A DNA stretch of 64,000 nt from Acidimicrobiaceae bacterium (GCA_016845585.1 JAERSO010000026.1:1-64000), one strand, 5' to 3'. Positions 33,546 to 42,786 are shown, counted from the stretch's first letter. Translations and numbers: made by a program. Notes: a model not told the origin generated them from the sequence alone.

Positions 33546-34337
33546 ATGGCCGACCTCGCCGACGAGGACCCCGACCACGCCCTCGCGATGCTCGCCGACA
33601 TGCGCAGCGCCACTGACCAGCAGCTGGCTGCGATCGCGGCGCGGATCGCCGGACGACTCGTGCTGGATGTCGCCCGGGTCGGGCCTCGTCAGGCTCGGGG
33701 AATCGGCACGATGGTCTCGTCACCGGCCGATCGTTTCGAAGGTGACCTGGATCTCGAGCGGAGCCTCGACGGCCTGGTCCAGGCCCGTGCTGCCGGCGAG
33801 CTCGTGGATGCCGCCGATCTCTCGGTCCGCCACTGGACGAGGCCGGCGACAGCCGTGACGCTCGTGGTCGATCGCTCCGGTTCCATGAGTGGTCGGAGGC
33901 TGGCCACCGCGGCGGTCGCCGCGGCTGCGTGTGCGTATCGAGCCCCGATCGACTGGTCGGTGCTCGCATTCGCCGATCGGGTGATCGCCGTGAAGAGCCA
34001 GGACGACACACGGTCACCGACTGCCGTGGTGGATGACCTCCTCAGGCTTCGCGGCCAGGGCACGACGGATCTCGCCGCCGCGTTGCGTGCGGCTGCGTCG
34101 CAGCTCGAGCGATCCCGGGCCAAGCGCCGGGTCACCGTCTTGATGTCGGACTGTCGCGCCACGACCGGAGCCGAAGCGCTTCCGATCGCCCGTCGGCTCG
34201 ATGAGCTCTGCATCCTGGCCCCGGCTGATGACGATGCCGACGCCATCGAGTTCGCCAGGTCTGTCGGAGCCCGGGTCGCGTCCATCGACGGTCCGAGCGA
34301 GATCCCCGCAGCCCTTCTTCGCGTGCTCGACGCCTGA
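33546..34337 (+). CDS. VWA-domain protein, MoxR partner (true N-terminus upstream of the first ATG)
   Basis: From ATG 33546 the protein has 263 aa: a helical region, then a von Willebrand A domain with the MIDAS motif D-R-S-G-S-M-S at about residue 112 and G-Q-G-T-T-D-L as its Thr loop. The same frame is open back to 33351 and its codons keep the high-GC third-position pattern; translated residues such as L-V-L-E-G-E-D-A-Q-Q-A-I and L-A-R-D-P-K-F-D-E-I-S-P look like a genuine N-terminal domain. No standard start codon occurs there, so either frameshifting from moxR, a non-standard start, or internal initiation at 33546 produces it. It is the adaptor expected beside MoxR. Confidence 0.75.
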   Translation: MADLADEDPDHALAMLADMRSATDQQLAAIAARIAGRLVLDVARVGPRQARGIGTMVSSPADRFEGDLDLERSLDGLVQARAAGELVDAADLSVRHWTRPATAVTLVVDRSGSMSGRRLATAAVAAAACAYRAPIDWSVLAFADRVIAVKSQDDTRSPTAVVDDLLRLRGQGTTDLAAALRAAASQLERSRAKRRVTVLMSDCRATTGAEALPIARRLDELCILAPADDDADAIEFARSVGARVASIDGPSEIPAALLRVLDA

Positions 34338-34466
34338 AAGGGTCGCTCGGTCTTCGTCGTTGATGGGCTCGATGGAGGAGCGGGGATTCACCATTGTCGC
34401 GACGGCCCCGTGTCCCCTCGTTGTCCGGCAGTGGTGGTCAGTTCGCGTCGTGCAGCCTGAATCCGG

Positions 34467-37061
34467 ATGAAGACAGTGGCACAGAGTCCAATCGCGGAGC
34501 ATGGGGTCGGCCTCTTCGAGGTGTTTGCGCAGCGGGCGCACGATCTTCAGGACGCGGTCGCCGTCATCGACGGAGACCGGCACATCACGTACGGCGAGGT
34601 CGGACAACACGCCAATGCACTGGCCGTCGCACTACGCGAACTGAAAGTCTGTCCCGGGGATGTCGTGGGCGTCTCCTTGCCTCGCGGTGCCACTCTCGTC
34701 GCGAGCGCTCTCGCAATCTGGCAGATCGGTGCGACGTACCTCCCGCTCGATCCGACGTACCCCGACAACCGCATTCGATTCGCGATCGAAGACAGCGAGG
34801 CGCGGGTCGTCATCACGGAGGCCGCCCAGACGACCATGCCGGGAACGAGACTTCTGCATCCGGGTCACGTTCTGAGCCGAGATGCCGGCGAGGCCATCGA
34901 TCCAGTTGGTTCCGACGCGCCGGCATACCTGGTCTACACCTCCGGGTCCACGGGGCATCCGAAGGGCGTCCTCGGAACCCATGCCGCGACGCTCAACCGC
35001 TTCAACTGGATGTGGCGGGAATTCCCCTTCGAGCCGGGTGAGGTCACTTGTGCGAAGACGGCGATCGGATTCGTCGACTCGATCTGGGAACTGTTCGGTC
35101 CGCTCCTCGGAGGGGCGCCTGCCGTCATGATCCCCGAGGCAGGCATCGGCGATCTCAGCCCCCTGCTCGACACGCTCGGCGAGCACCACGTGACACGGCT
35201 CGTTCTGGTGCCGTCATTGCTCCGAGCGTTGCTCGACCGGGTGAGCGGTGACCCCTTCGCATTGGTGCCCGACCTGCGTGTCCTGACGTGTTCCGGCGAA
35301 CGTCTCCCCGCCGATCTCGCTCGGGAGACCCTGGCCCGTACGAATGGCGTCGAGCTGCTCAACCTCTACGGCTCCTCAGAGGTGGCCGCCGACGTGACCG
35401 CCGAGATCGTGCGTGAACCGATCGACACCGAGGTCTCCATCGGTCGACCGATTGACGGATGCACCGCACACGTCCTCGACGGAGACCGCCTTCCGGTTCC
35501 CGACGGCGAGGTCGGCGAGCTCGCGATCGGTGGGATCGCAGTCGCCGACGGATACCTCAACCGAGCGGAGGAAACCGCGGAGCGCTTTGTGGCGAACCCG
35601 TTCGCAGAAGATGGCGGTCGGATGTTTCTCACCGGCGACCGGGTGTACCGAGCGGTTGACGGTCGGCTGTTCTATGTCGGGCGGGCCGACGACCAGATCA
35701 GCCTGCGGGGCCACCGGATCGAACTCGCCGAGGTCGAGAAGCTGCTGGAAGCCTTGCCGATGGTCGACCTCGCGGCGTGCGCGTCCGACGGCGACCGTCT
35801 GATCGCGGCCGTCGTCCTCGCCCCCAAGGCCACGACGCTGAGCGAGCTCCGCCTCGCCATCCTCGCCGACGCGCCGCCTCACCTCGTGCCCGACGCGTTC
35901 TACGAGGTCGATCAACTACCTCTCAATCCGAACGGCAAGGTCGACCGAAACGCAGTCCGAGCGATGCGATCGACCAGTGGGAAGCCCGAAGAGCTCCAAG
36001 GTGGGGCTGAACGGTCCGTCGCGGCCGCGTTCGGACGGGTCCTCAAGATCGAGTCGGTCGGCCCAGAGGATGACTTCTTCCTCAACGGCGGCCATTCACT
36101 CGCCGCCGTTCGGCTCATGAACGAGATCCGCAAGGCGCACGGCATCGATCTCCCCGTCGCCGTCCTCCTGCATTCGTCGACCGTCCGAGACATTGCGGCG
36201 AGGGTCCGTGAGGCGATCGATCGTGGCATCGCGGCGGAGATCGACCGTGATGAACCATGGGATCCGACCGTGATCGTCCATCCGGGCCCCGAAGCCGCTC
36301 CCACGATCTTCCTGTTCGGCGGCGTCGGTGGAAACCTCAACAACCTGGTCGAACTCGCGTCGCATTTCGGCGAGAGCCACCGTGTTGTCGGCTTCCAGAC
36401 CCGGGGAATCCTGGGACATCGTGCGCACCCCTCGATCGAGGCGATGGCCGCAGAGAACCTCGTGTATCTCCGCGAGCATCAGCCCAGCGGGCCGTATCGA
36501 CTCAGCGGATACTCGGGTGGCGGCTGGACGGCTCTGGAGGTGGCCCGGCAACTCGAAGCCGAAGGGGAGACCGTCTCGAACCTCGCGATCATCGACTCGG
36601 ATGCGCCGGGCTACCGCGTCGGACGCCCGCAATCGCTGGCTGAACGGGTCCGCGACGAGCTCACCGACATCCGTCGGCTCGGAATGAGCGAGCAGGTGGA
36701 TCGGGTTCGAGGTTGGACCCGGCAACGGCTCGCGCGTCGGCGTTTCGACCCCATTCTCAAACGGTCGAACTACGCGCTCCACCGCCTCAACCAACTCGAA
36801 GCCGAGTGGATTAGTACCGCCGGGCGCTACGGGGGAGGCACGGTCAGTGTACCTATCACTCTCGTCATGTGTCGATGCGTGCGGGCTGCGGCGATTCGAG
36901 CGGACGAGCGGAACGGCGCGCTCGGATGGCACTCGTTCAGCACGGCGCCGATCGACCTCCACCAGGTCGACAGCGACCATCTGAACATGGTGAAGGGGCA
37001 GAGCGCGGTTGTTGTCGCAGCCGCGATTCTGGCCGGGCTCGCGTCAGAGGAGACCGGCTGA
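34467..37061 (+). CDS. Single-module nonribosomal peptide synthetase-like enzyme (A-T-TE)
   Basis: An 864-aa protein. Adenylation domain (about 15-500) with Y-T-S-G-S-T-G-H-P-K-G at 157-167, G-E-L-A-I-G-G, Y-L-N-R, T-G-D-R and N-P-N-G-K-V-D (catalytic Lys). Carrier domain (about 510-580) with G-G-H-S-L, its Ser near 543. Thioesterase (about 600-864) with G-Y-S-G-G-G and a late D-S-D-H. There is no condensation domain. Aligning A4-A5 by eye to PheA gives pocket residues V-D-W-V-T-S-L-A-D-K: Asp235 is replaced by Val with Asp at 236, as in beta-alanine-activating domains. The product is unknown. It overlaps the convergent amidohydrolase by 18 bases. A phosphopantetheinyl transferase must come from elsewhere. 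Confidence 0.85.
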   Translation: MKTVAQSPIAEHGVGLFEVFAQRAHDLQDAVAVIDGDRHITYGEVGQHANALAVALRELKVCPGDVVGVSLPRGATLVASALAIWQIGATYLPLDPTYPDNRIRFAIEDSEARVVITEAAQTTMPGTRLLHPGHVLSRDAGEAIDPVGSDAPAYLVYTSGSTGHPKGVLGTHAATLNRFNWMWREFPFEPGEVTCAKTAIGFVDSIWELFGPLLGGAPAVMIPEAGIGDLSPLLDTLGEHHVTRLVLVPSLLRALLDRVSGDPFALVPDLRVLTCSGERLPADLARETLARTNGVELLNLYGSSEVAADVTAEIVREPIDTEVSIGRPIDGCTAHVLDGDRLPVPDGEVGELAIGGIAVADGYLNRAEETAERFVANPFAEDGGRMFLTGDRVYRAVDGRLFYVGRADDQISLRGHRIELAEVEKLLEALPMVDLAACASDGDRLIAAVVLAPKATTLSELRLAILADAPPHLVPDAFYEVDQLPLNPNGKVDRNAVRAMRSTSGKPEELQGGAERSVAAAFGRVLKIESVGPEDDFFLNGGHSLAAVRLMNEIRKAHGIDLPVAVLLHSSTVRDIAARVREAIDRGIAAEIDRDEPWDPTVIVHPGPEAAPTIFLFGGVGGNLNNLVELASHFGESHRVVGFQTRGILGHRAHPSIEAMAAENLVYLREHQPSGPYRLSGYSGGGWTALEVARQLEAEGETVSNLAIIDSDAPGYRVGRPQSLAERVRDELTDIRRLGMSEQVDRVRGWTRQRLARRRFDPILKRSNYALHRLNQLEAEWISTAGRYGGGTVSVPITLVMCRCVRAAAIRADERNGALGWHSFSTAPIDLHQVDSDHLNMVKGQSAVVVAAAILAGLASEETG

Positions 37062-38756
37062 GCGCTGGGGGCCCCGTATCAGGCGACCGGGATGTTCGCC
37101 GGTGAACTCGTCGTCGAGGACGGTGACGGTGCCCCGACAGATCGTGGCACCGTAGCCCTCCGCCCGCTGTACGAACCGGTTCGCACCCGTGGGAAGATCG
37201 TCGAGCAGGTAGGGCAGTTCCACGGACAGCGCATCGATATCGATGATGTTGAGATCACCGCGCATCCCCGGGAGGACGAGCCCTCGGTCGAGCAGCCCGT
37301 AGAGCTCGGCGGTCTGGCGGGTCTGGCGATGAATCATCCACTCGAGAGGGAGCTGTTCGCCGCGCTCACGATCGCGCGCCCAGAACTGGAGCATGAACGT
37401 GGGCATCCCGCCATCGGCGATCGTGCCGCAATGTGCCCCGGCATCGGCGAGACCCATCCGGGTGTGGGGGTGCTGGTGCAGCTCCCACAGGTGATCGAGA
37501 TTGTGATTGCTGTAGTTGAACAGCGGGTGGTACAGCAGCCCTCGGCCATTGGCTGACATGAGTTGGTCGTAGGCGAGTTCTGCCGGGGTGCGACCATCGC
37601 CGGCCAACACGGCGCAGCTGGCATTCGGATCGGGTTCGTAGTCGGCCTCGCCCGAGAACGGGTACAGCTTGTCCCACCCCCGGGTGATCGACTCGATGAA
37701 GTCGCTCCAGTGGACGGGCGTCTCCGTGGTGAGCGCCGCCCGGATGTCGTCGCGGCGAAGGTGCTCCAGCCGTTCGGCCTCCGGCAGTTGCGCGATGAGC
37801 CCCCACGTCGGGCAGAGCATGAACGGATTGACCGTGCTCATCCAACTCTCGAGAATGCCGACGGGTCGGCCCGACACCTGGGCGAGGATGTTGAGCCCAT
37901 CGGTCTGCGCCTGCTCGATGAGTCGGAGGTCCTCCTGCCAGAGGTTCGGTGCGTAGTCGGGTTGGTTGAGGTTGAACACGACGGCCTCGCCCGTGACCGC
38001 AGCGACGTCGCGCATCCAGTCGAACGATTCCGGGACGTCGGCATGATGCGAGGCCACCTGGAAGATGCCGTGGCCGGCGGCCTTCATCGCCCGGGCGATG
38101 CCGAGCAGCTCGTCCTTGGTGGCGAACGTGCCGGGCACGAGCTCCCCGTCGACCGCCTTGTGCAGCGGCGTGCGCGAGGTGGAGAAGCCGAGCGCGCCGG
38201 CCTCCAGGCCCTCGCGCACCATGGCCGCCATCTTCGTGATGTCATCGTCGGTGGCATCGCCGAGGGCGCGATCACCCATGACGTATGCCCGCAGCGCTCC
38301 GTGAGGGACCTGGGCGGCGAGGTCGAGGGTCCACCGACGCGAGTCGAGATCGTCGAGGTATTCCGGGAACGACTCCCAGCCCCACTGGATGCCATCGGTC
38401 AACGCCGCACCGGGGATGTCCTCGACTCCCTCCATCAGCTGGATCAGGAATTCGTGACGGTCGGGGGCGGCAGGGGCGAATCCGACGCCACAGTTGCCCA
38501 TCACCGCGGACGTGACACCGTGCCAGCTCGACGGTGTGAGGTCGGGGTCCCAAGTGGCCTGGGCGTCGTAGTGCGTGTGCGTGTCGACGAAGCCGGGGGT
38601 GACGATGCGGCCATCGGCGTCGATCTCGCGACGACCCCGGCCGACGTCGGTGCCGGCCGCGGCGATCGTCTCCCCGTCGATGGCGACGTCTCCCATGACG
38701 GCATCGCCGCCACTGCCGTCGATGATCCGTCCGTTCCGAACAACCAGATCGTGCAT
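37044..38756 (-). CDS. Amidohydrolase, N-acyl-D-amino-acid deacylase family
   Basis: A 570-aa amidohydrolase-superfamily protein. It begins M-H-D-L-V-V-R-N-G-R-I-I-D-G-S-G, has the metal motif V-D-T-H-T-H-Y-D-A-Q, N-C-G-V-G-F-A-P, a central S-H-H-A-D and the late G-L-A-D-A-G-A-H-C. This is the D-aminoacylase-like branch, which hydrolyses amide bonds of N-acyl amino acids or ureido compounds. ATG 38756 restores the family N-terminus; the ORF track start is 109 residues too long. It is divergent from the YjbR gene (40 bases apart) and overlaps the NRPS 3' end on the other strand. Confidence 0.88.
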   Translation of the reverse strand: MHDLVVRNGRIIDGSGGDAVMGDVAIDGETIAAAGTDVGRGRREIDADGRIVTPGFVDTHTHYDAQATWDPDLTPSSWHGVTSAVMGNCGVGFAPAAPDRHEFLIQLMEGVEDIPGAALTDGIQWGWESFPEYLDDLDSRRWTLDLAAQVPHGALRAYVMGDRALGDATDDDITKMAAMVREGLEAGALGFSTSRTPLHKAVDGELVPGTFATKDELLGIARAMKAAGHGIFQVASHHADVPESFDWMRDVAAVTGEAVVFNLNQPDYAPNLWQEDLRLIEQAQTDGLNILAQVSGRPVGILESWMSTVNPFMLCPTWGLIAQLPEAERLEHLRRDDIRAALTTETPVHWSDFIESITRGWDKLYPFSGEADYEPDPNASCAVLAGDGRTPAELAYDQLMSANGRGLLYHPLFNYSNHNLDHLWELHQHPHTRMGLADAGAHCGTIADGGMPTFMLQFWARDRERGEQLPLEWMIHRQTRQTAELYGLLDRGLVLPGMRGDLNIIDIDALSVELPYLLDDLPTGANRFVQRAEGYGATICRGTVTVLDDEFTGEHPGRLIRGPQRSAGLL

Positions 38757-38796
38757 GGCGGCCAGCGTAGGTGGTCGTGCCGCTACGGTCCGTACC

Positions 38797-39174
38797 GTGA
38801 CTGCCCGCCGAGCCTCCGATGACCGACTGCGCCGAGTCCGCGAGATCTGCCTTTCCATGCCCGAGTCATCCGAGAAGGAGACGTGGGGCCATCCGACGTT
38901 TCGGGTACGGGACAAGATCTTCACGTCGTTCGGCGAGAGCGAGGGTGATGAGCCGACCACGGTGGTGACGATGAAGGCGGCCCCCGGCGAACAGGAACCG
39001 ATCCTCGCCGAAGGACACCCGTTCTTCCTGCCGAAGTACGTCGGTTCGAAAGGCTGGATCGGGATCGTGCTCGATGACGCCACGGACTGGACCGAGATCG
39101 CCGAGTTCGTTGAGGATTCCTACCGTCAGATCGCGCCGAAGGGGTTGGCGGCCCAGCTCGACCAGACGACGTGA
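38797..39174 (+). CDS. MmcQ/YjbR family DNA-binding-fold protein
   Basis: A 125-aa protein with L-S-M-P-E-S-S-E-K-E-T-W-G-H-P-T-F-R-V-R-D-K-I-F, the N-terminal signature of the MmcQ/YjbR (CyaY-like fold) family, and a C-terminal Y-R-Q-I-A-P-K. Function is not established for the family; a DNA-binding role has been proposed. GTG start at 38797 fits the family length. Its TGA overlaps the mftF GTG (GTGA), so the two genes are translationally coupled, although no functional link is known. Confidence 0.85.
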   Translation: MTARRASDDRLRRVREICLSMPESSEKETWGHPTFRVRDKIFTSFGESEGDEPTTVVTMKAAPGEQEPILAEGHPFFLPKYVGSKGWIGIVLDDATDWTEIAEFVEDSYRQIAPKGLAAQLDQTT

Positions 39175-40619
39175 CCGAACGGCTCCCGCCGTCGGATCGG
39201 CGGGTACTCGCCGACTCTGATCTTCGGGTCATCGCCGACGGCCGCGTGCTGATCGGCGGCAGCCCGCTGCGAGTCATGCGACTGTCCGCGACCGGGGGCC
39301 GGGCGGTCGTCGACTGGCTCGCCGGTGCCCCCATCGGCGAGTCCGCCGCCCGGCGGAAGCTCGCCCGCCGCCTCCTCGACGGCGGCATGGTCCACCCGGC
39401 CGATACCGACCGCGGACCGCGAGTCGCGGCGACGCCGCAGACCCCGGTGCGTGGTACTGGCATGACGGTGGTCGTTCCGGTGAAGGACGACCAGGCAGGG
39501 TTGGACCGGCTGCTCGCGGCGCTGCCGGAGGTCGCAGTGGTCGTGGTCGACGACGGGTCCGCCATTCCCATCGGGGCCCCGAGCGCCACAGTGATCCGTC
39601 GTGACGAGTCGGGTGGGCCGGGCGTGGCACGGATGACCGGGCTGAACGCCGTTGAGACGGAGTTCGTTGCCTTCCTCGATGCCGATGTCGAACCGGGTCC
39701 AGACCTGTTCGACGGGTTGCTGGGGCACTTCGCTGATCCGGCGGTGGTGGCCGTCGCTCCCCGAGTACGGAGCCGCGCGGGCGCATCGACGCTTGCCCGG
39801 TATGAGGTCGACTTCTCACCTCTCGACCTCGGCGATCGACCGGCGATCGTCGGACCGCGCCGACGCATGTCGTATGTCCCGACCGCAGCGCTCGTCGCGC
39901 GGCGAGCCGCGATCGATGAGGTCGGCGGGTTCGACCCCGATCTCCGCTTCGGTGAGGACGTCGACCTCGTCTGGCGGCTCGTGGACGCCGGCGGCACCGT
40001 CCGCTACGACCCCACGGTCGAGGTCGTGCACGAGCCTCGTCGCTCATGGGGCTCCTGGCTTCGCCAACGAGTGAGCTATGGATCGTCGGCGTCCGCCTTG
40101 GCCGAGCGGCATGGTGCGGTGGTCGCCCCTGCTCGCTGTTCGTGGTGGAGCGCCTTCGCCTGGTGGCTGGTCGCGCTTCGTCGTCCCGTGGCCGGCGTCG
40201 TAGTCGCCGCCGGCTCGACGCTTGCGCTCAGTCGGAAGCTGGCCGATGTACCCGACGCGGCCTGGCATTCGCTCCGGATCGCCGGCTGGGGGCACCTCCA
40301 CGCAGGTCGCGGGCTGGCCCAGGCGATCGGCCGCGTCTGGTGGCCGGTCGCTGTTCCACTCGCCATCGTCCGGCCCCGGCTTCGTCCCGCCGTCATCGCC
40401 GCTCTGACCATCGGCCCGGTGATCGAATGGCGAGCGAGCGATCGCCGACTCGGCCTGGCCGGCACCATGCTCCTGCGCATCGCGGACCAGATGGCGTACG
40501 GCGTCGGCGTGTGGCGATCGGTCCTCGGTTCCGGGTCGGCCCTCGCCCTCCGTCCAGAGTTCGTCTCCGGGCCGAATTCGAACGGTGAGGAACCGGCCGC
40601 TACGGTCTCGCCCTCATGA
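39171..40619 (+). CDS. mftF: Mycofactocin glycosyltransferase
   Basis: A 482-aa GT2 enzyme in the MftF branch: an N-terminal mycofactocin-type extension (R-V-L-I-G-G-S-P-L-R-V-M-R-L), then V-V-V-P-V-K-D, V-V-V-D-D-G-S, the D-x-D metal motif in F-L-D-A-D-V-E-P-G, and G-G-F-D-P-D-L-R-F-G-E-D-V-D-L as catalytic base region. The C-terminus contains several hydrophobic helices (residues 310-440). Known role: builds the beta-1,4-glucan chain on premycofactocin at the membrane. It is 8.7 kb from mftE. GTG start overlapping the YjbR stop; the next gene overlaps its stop by ATGA. Confidence 0.93.
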   Translation: MTERLPPSDRRVLADSDLRVIADGRVLIGGSPLRVMRLSATGGRAVVDWLAGAPIGESAARRKLARRLLDGGMVHPADTDRGPRVAATPQTPVRGTGMTVVVPVKDDQAGLDRLLAALPEVAVVVVDDGSAIPIGAPSATVIRRDESGGPGVARMTGLNAVETEFVAFLDADVEPGPDLFDGLLGHFADPAVVAVAPRVRSRAGASTLARYEVDFSPLDLGDRPAIVGPRRRMSYVPTAALVARRAAIDEVGGFDPDLRFGEDVDLVWRLVDAGGTVRYDPTVEVVHEPRRSWGSWLRQRVSYGSSASALAERHGAVVAPARCSWWSAFAWWLVALRRPVAGVVVAAGSTLALSRKLADVPDAAWHSLRIAGWGHLHAGRGLAQAIGRVWWPVAVPLAIVRPRLRPAVIAALTIGPVIEWRASDRRLGLAGTMLLRIADQMAYGVGVWRSVLGSGSALALRPEFVSGPNSNGEEPAATVSPS

Positions 40620-41734
40620 GCATGATCATTCCGCAACGGGTCGACGACCTCCTTGCTCGCGGTACCCGAGAGGTCGATGTCGGGCACATTCTCGGCGGTC
40701 AGATCGCCGTGGCGCTCGAGGGCGAACTCGTGGTCAACGAAGCACTCGGCGATGTCACGCTCGACCAACGCATGCACACCTACTCGGCGGTGAAACCAAC
40801 GGTGAGTCTCACGGTTCTGGAGCTCGCCGCCGACGGGTTGTTCGACCTTGATGCTGCAGTCGCATCCGTGCTCCCGTCCTTCGCCGGAGAAGGCAAGGCT
40901 GCCATCACGATTTCACAGGTGCTGTTGCATGCCGGTGGGTTCCCGCACGCGCCGATGCCACACGAATTGTGGGCCGACCGGCCGGGCCGCCTCGAGCGAT
41001 ATGCCGCATGGCGCACCACCTGGGAGCCCGGTACGGCCTTCGAGTACCACGCATCTTCAGCGCATTGGGTTCTGGCCGACCTGATCACCGAGGTGACGGG
41101 CCGTCACCATGCCGACGTCGTGACCGAGCGGATCATGGAGCCGGCCGGTGCGAAGCGGTGGCTCGCCATCCCACACGACGAGCAGGCCGACATCGTCACG
41201 GTCGAGGCCATCGGCACGCCGCCCGACCCTGGGGCCTTCCGCGAGAAGTTCGGGATCGACATGCCGGTCACCGAAGTGACCTCTGATGCACTGTTGGCCT
41301 TCAACGACCCCGACATCCGCGCCGCCGGTCAGCCGGGTGGCGGGGGTGTCGCGAGCGCCGCGGACGTGGCTCTCTGGTACCAGGCGATCATGCACGACGA
41401 CGGTGAGATCCTGCGGCCCGAGGTCAAGCTGGATGCCCTCACCATGGTGCGCCAGAACCATGAGGACTGGCTGGGCGTCCCCGCGGAACGAACCCACGCG
41501 TTCTACCTCGGCGGCGATCAGTCGTCCCGGGCCGCGCGCGGTCTCGGCCACACCGTGAGCTCGCGAGCGTTCGGACACAACGGTGCCAGCGGTCAGCGCA
41601 TCTGTGCTGACCCCGAGAGCGGTCTCTCGATCGCGATCATGACCCGGGGCCTCGACCTCGACGACATGGTCTACAACCACTGGGGCACGGCCCTGTCGTC
41701 CAAAGCCGGCCTCCTCACGACACCCGTCGACTGA
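40616..41734 (+). CDS. Serine hydrolase, class C beta-lactamase/esterase family
   Basis: A 372-aa beta-lactamase-fold hydrolase with the nucleophile motif S-A-V-K (S-x-x-K) in T-Y-S-A-V-K-P and the tyrosine motif Y-H-A-S in place of Y-x-N. The C-terminal K-T-G equivalent is replaced by F-G-H-N-G-A-S, as in EstB-like esterases. It probably hydrolyses an ester or amide rather than conferring antibiotic resistance. No signal peptide. Its ATG overlaps the mftF stop by 4 bases, so it is co-translated with mftF; similar serine hydrolases are common in actinobacterial lipid catabolism. Confidence 0.85.
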   Translation: MSMIIPQRVDDLLARGTREVDVGHILGGQIAVALEGELVVNEALGDVTLDQRMHTYSAVKPTVSLTVLELAADGLFDLDAAVASVLPSFAGEGKAAITISQVLLHAGGFPHAPMPHELWADRPGRLERYAAWRTTWEPGTAFEYHASSAHWVLADLITEVTGRHHADVVTERIMEPAGAKRWLAIPHDEQADIVTVEAIGTPPDPGAFREKFGIDMPVTEVTSDALLAFNDPDIRAAGQPGGGGVASAADVALWYQAIMHDDGEILRPEVKLDALTMVRQNHEDWLGVPAERTHAFYLGGDQSSRAARGLGHTVSSRAFGHNGASGQRICADPESGLSIAIMTRGLDLDDMVYNHWGTALSSKAGLLTTPVD

Positions 41735-41771
41735 GAAAGCACACTGGGGTCTGACCCCATCGTGCTTTCTC
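41733..41771. repeat. Family 1 palindrome, copy 6
   Basis: Left arm GAGAAAGCACACTGGGG, centre TCTGA, right arm CCCCATCGTGCTTTCTC with two mismatched pairs next to the core. The serine hydrolase TGA overlaps its first two bases. Confidence 0.9.
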
Positions 41772-41800
41772 CTCAGGCCTCCGCGGGGCTGATCCGAGCT

Positions 41801-41976
41801 TCACGGCGGATCGCCCCCCCAGAGCAGCGTCATGGCCATGACCGTGACGAGGATCGCCGGGGGTGCCACACCGACGCCGTGACGGTCGGCCAATACACCG
41901 ATCAGAGGCCGAACATCGCGAAGACGACGAGGACCAGCACAAAGAGTGAGGGGGCCGCCTGGCGGACGCGAACCAT
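41801..41976 (-). pseudogene. Small two-helix membrane protein split by a frameshift
   Basis: From ATG on the minus strand the frame reads M-V-R-V-R-Q-A-A-P-S, a hydrophobic helix, then stops at TGA after about 24 codons. A one-base shift at that point continues L-I-G-V-L-A-D-R-H-G-V-G-V-A-P-P and a second hydrophobic helix to a stop. Together this makes a plausible 58-residue two-TM protein. It could be decayed, mis-sequenced, or non-coding by chance. Confidence 0.3.
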
Positions 41977-41994
41977 GGCGGGAGTCTGCCTGGT

Positions 41995-42786
41995 CTAGCG
42001 GCCTCGTTCGCGCAGGTAAGCGGCGCCGACCTCACGGGACTCGGGGTCGTGCATCGCGTTGACGAGCACGTCGGCATCGCTCCAGGCGAAGCGGGTGGAG
42101 ACCAAGGCTTCGGTCGCCGCGTCCACCGCGATGAGGGTGGCGCGCAATGTCAGTGACGACTTTGCGGCGAGGGTGGCAGCGAGCTCCTCCACCTCGTCGA
42201 CGAGCCTGTCGTCGTCCACCATGCGCGTGACGAACCCGCGAACGTGAGCCTCCATCGCCGTGAATGGCCGACAGGTCATCACCAGATCTCGGGTGGCGGC
42301 CGGGCCGATCTCGCGAACGAGCCGAGGAATGCCGCCCCATGCCAACGGGATCCCGAGATCGACCTCGGGAATGGAGAACCGGGTGGACTCGGCCGCGACG
42401 CGGAAGTCGCATGCGCCGGCCAGGACGACACCGCCGCCCACGCAGTGTCCATGGATCGCGGCGATCGTCACCGCCTGCATCCCTTCGATCGCCTCGGCCA
42501 TCAGCCGGCCGGCATCGGCGCCGGCTCGGGCGATCCCCGAGTCGCCCTGGGTGAACGCGGAGAGATCCGCGCCCGCCGAGAACGCTCGACCGGCTCCGGT
42601 CACCACCACGACGCGTATGTCGTCCCGACCGTCGAACCAGGTCGCGGCGACGGCCAACTCCTCCAGGCAGAGCGTCGACAACGGGTTGAGCTTGTCGGGC
42701 CGGTCGAGCGTCAGCCGCCCGATCCGTCCCTGGAGTTCAACCCTCAGTGTCTCGAACGATGGTGGCGCAGAAGTCGATGATCCCAT
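41995..42786 (-). CDS. Enoyl-CoA hydratase/isomerase family protein
   Basis: A 263-aa crotonase-fold protein. It shows L-T-L-D-R-P-D-K-L-N-P-L, G-A-G-R-A-F-S-A-G-A-D-L (first oxyanion segment), I-H-G-H-C-V-G-G-G and an acidic residue in I-P-E-V-D-L-G as the likely catalytic Glu. Hydratase activity is therefore more likely here than for the 2.6 kb homologue. It stands alone between the broken small ORF and the ATPase-like gene; no CoA ligase or dehydrogenase is adjacent. Confidence 0.87.
   Translation of the reverse strand: MGSSTSAPPSFETLRVELQGRIGRLTLDRPDKLNPLSTLCLEELAVAATWFDGRDDIRVVVVTGAGRAFSAGADLSAFTQGDSGIARAGADAGRLMAEAIEGMQAVTIAAIHGHCVGGGVVLAGACDFRVAAESTRFSIPEVDLGIPLAWGGIPRLVREIGPAATRDLVMTCRPFTAMEAHVRGFVTRMVDDDRLVDEVEELAATLAAKSSLTLRATLIAVDAATEALVSTRFAWSDADVLVNAMHDPESREVGAAYLRERGR

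Noticed and set aside
37044-39083. Amidohydrolase extended by 109 residues
   Set aside because: The extension overlaps the divergent YjbR gene and lacks family similarity; ATG 38756 restores the normal N-terminus.
40616-41734. Antibiotic-resistance beta-lactamase
   Set aside because: It lacks the K-T-G motif, has Y-H-A-S for Y-x-N and no signal peptide; an esterase-like hydrolase is more likely.
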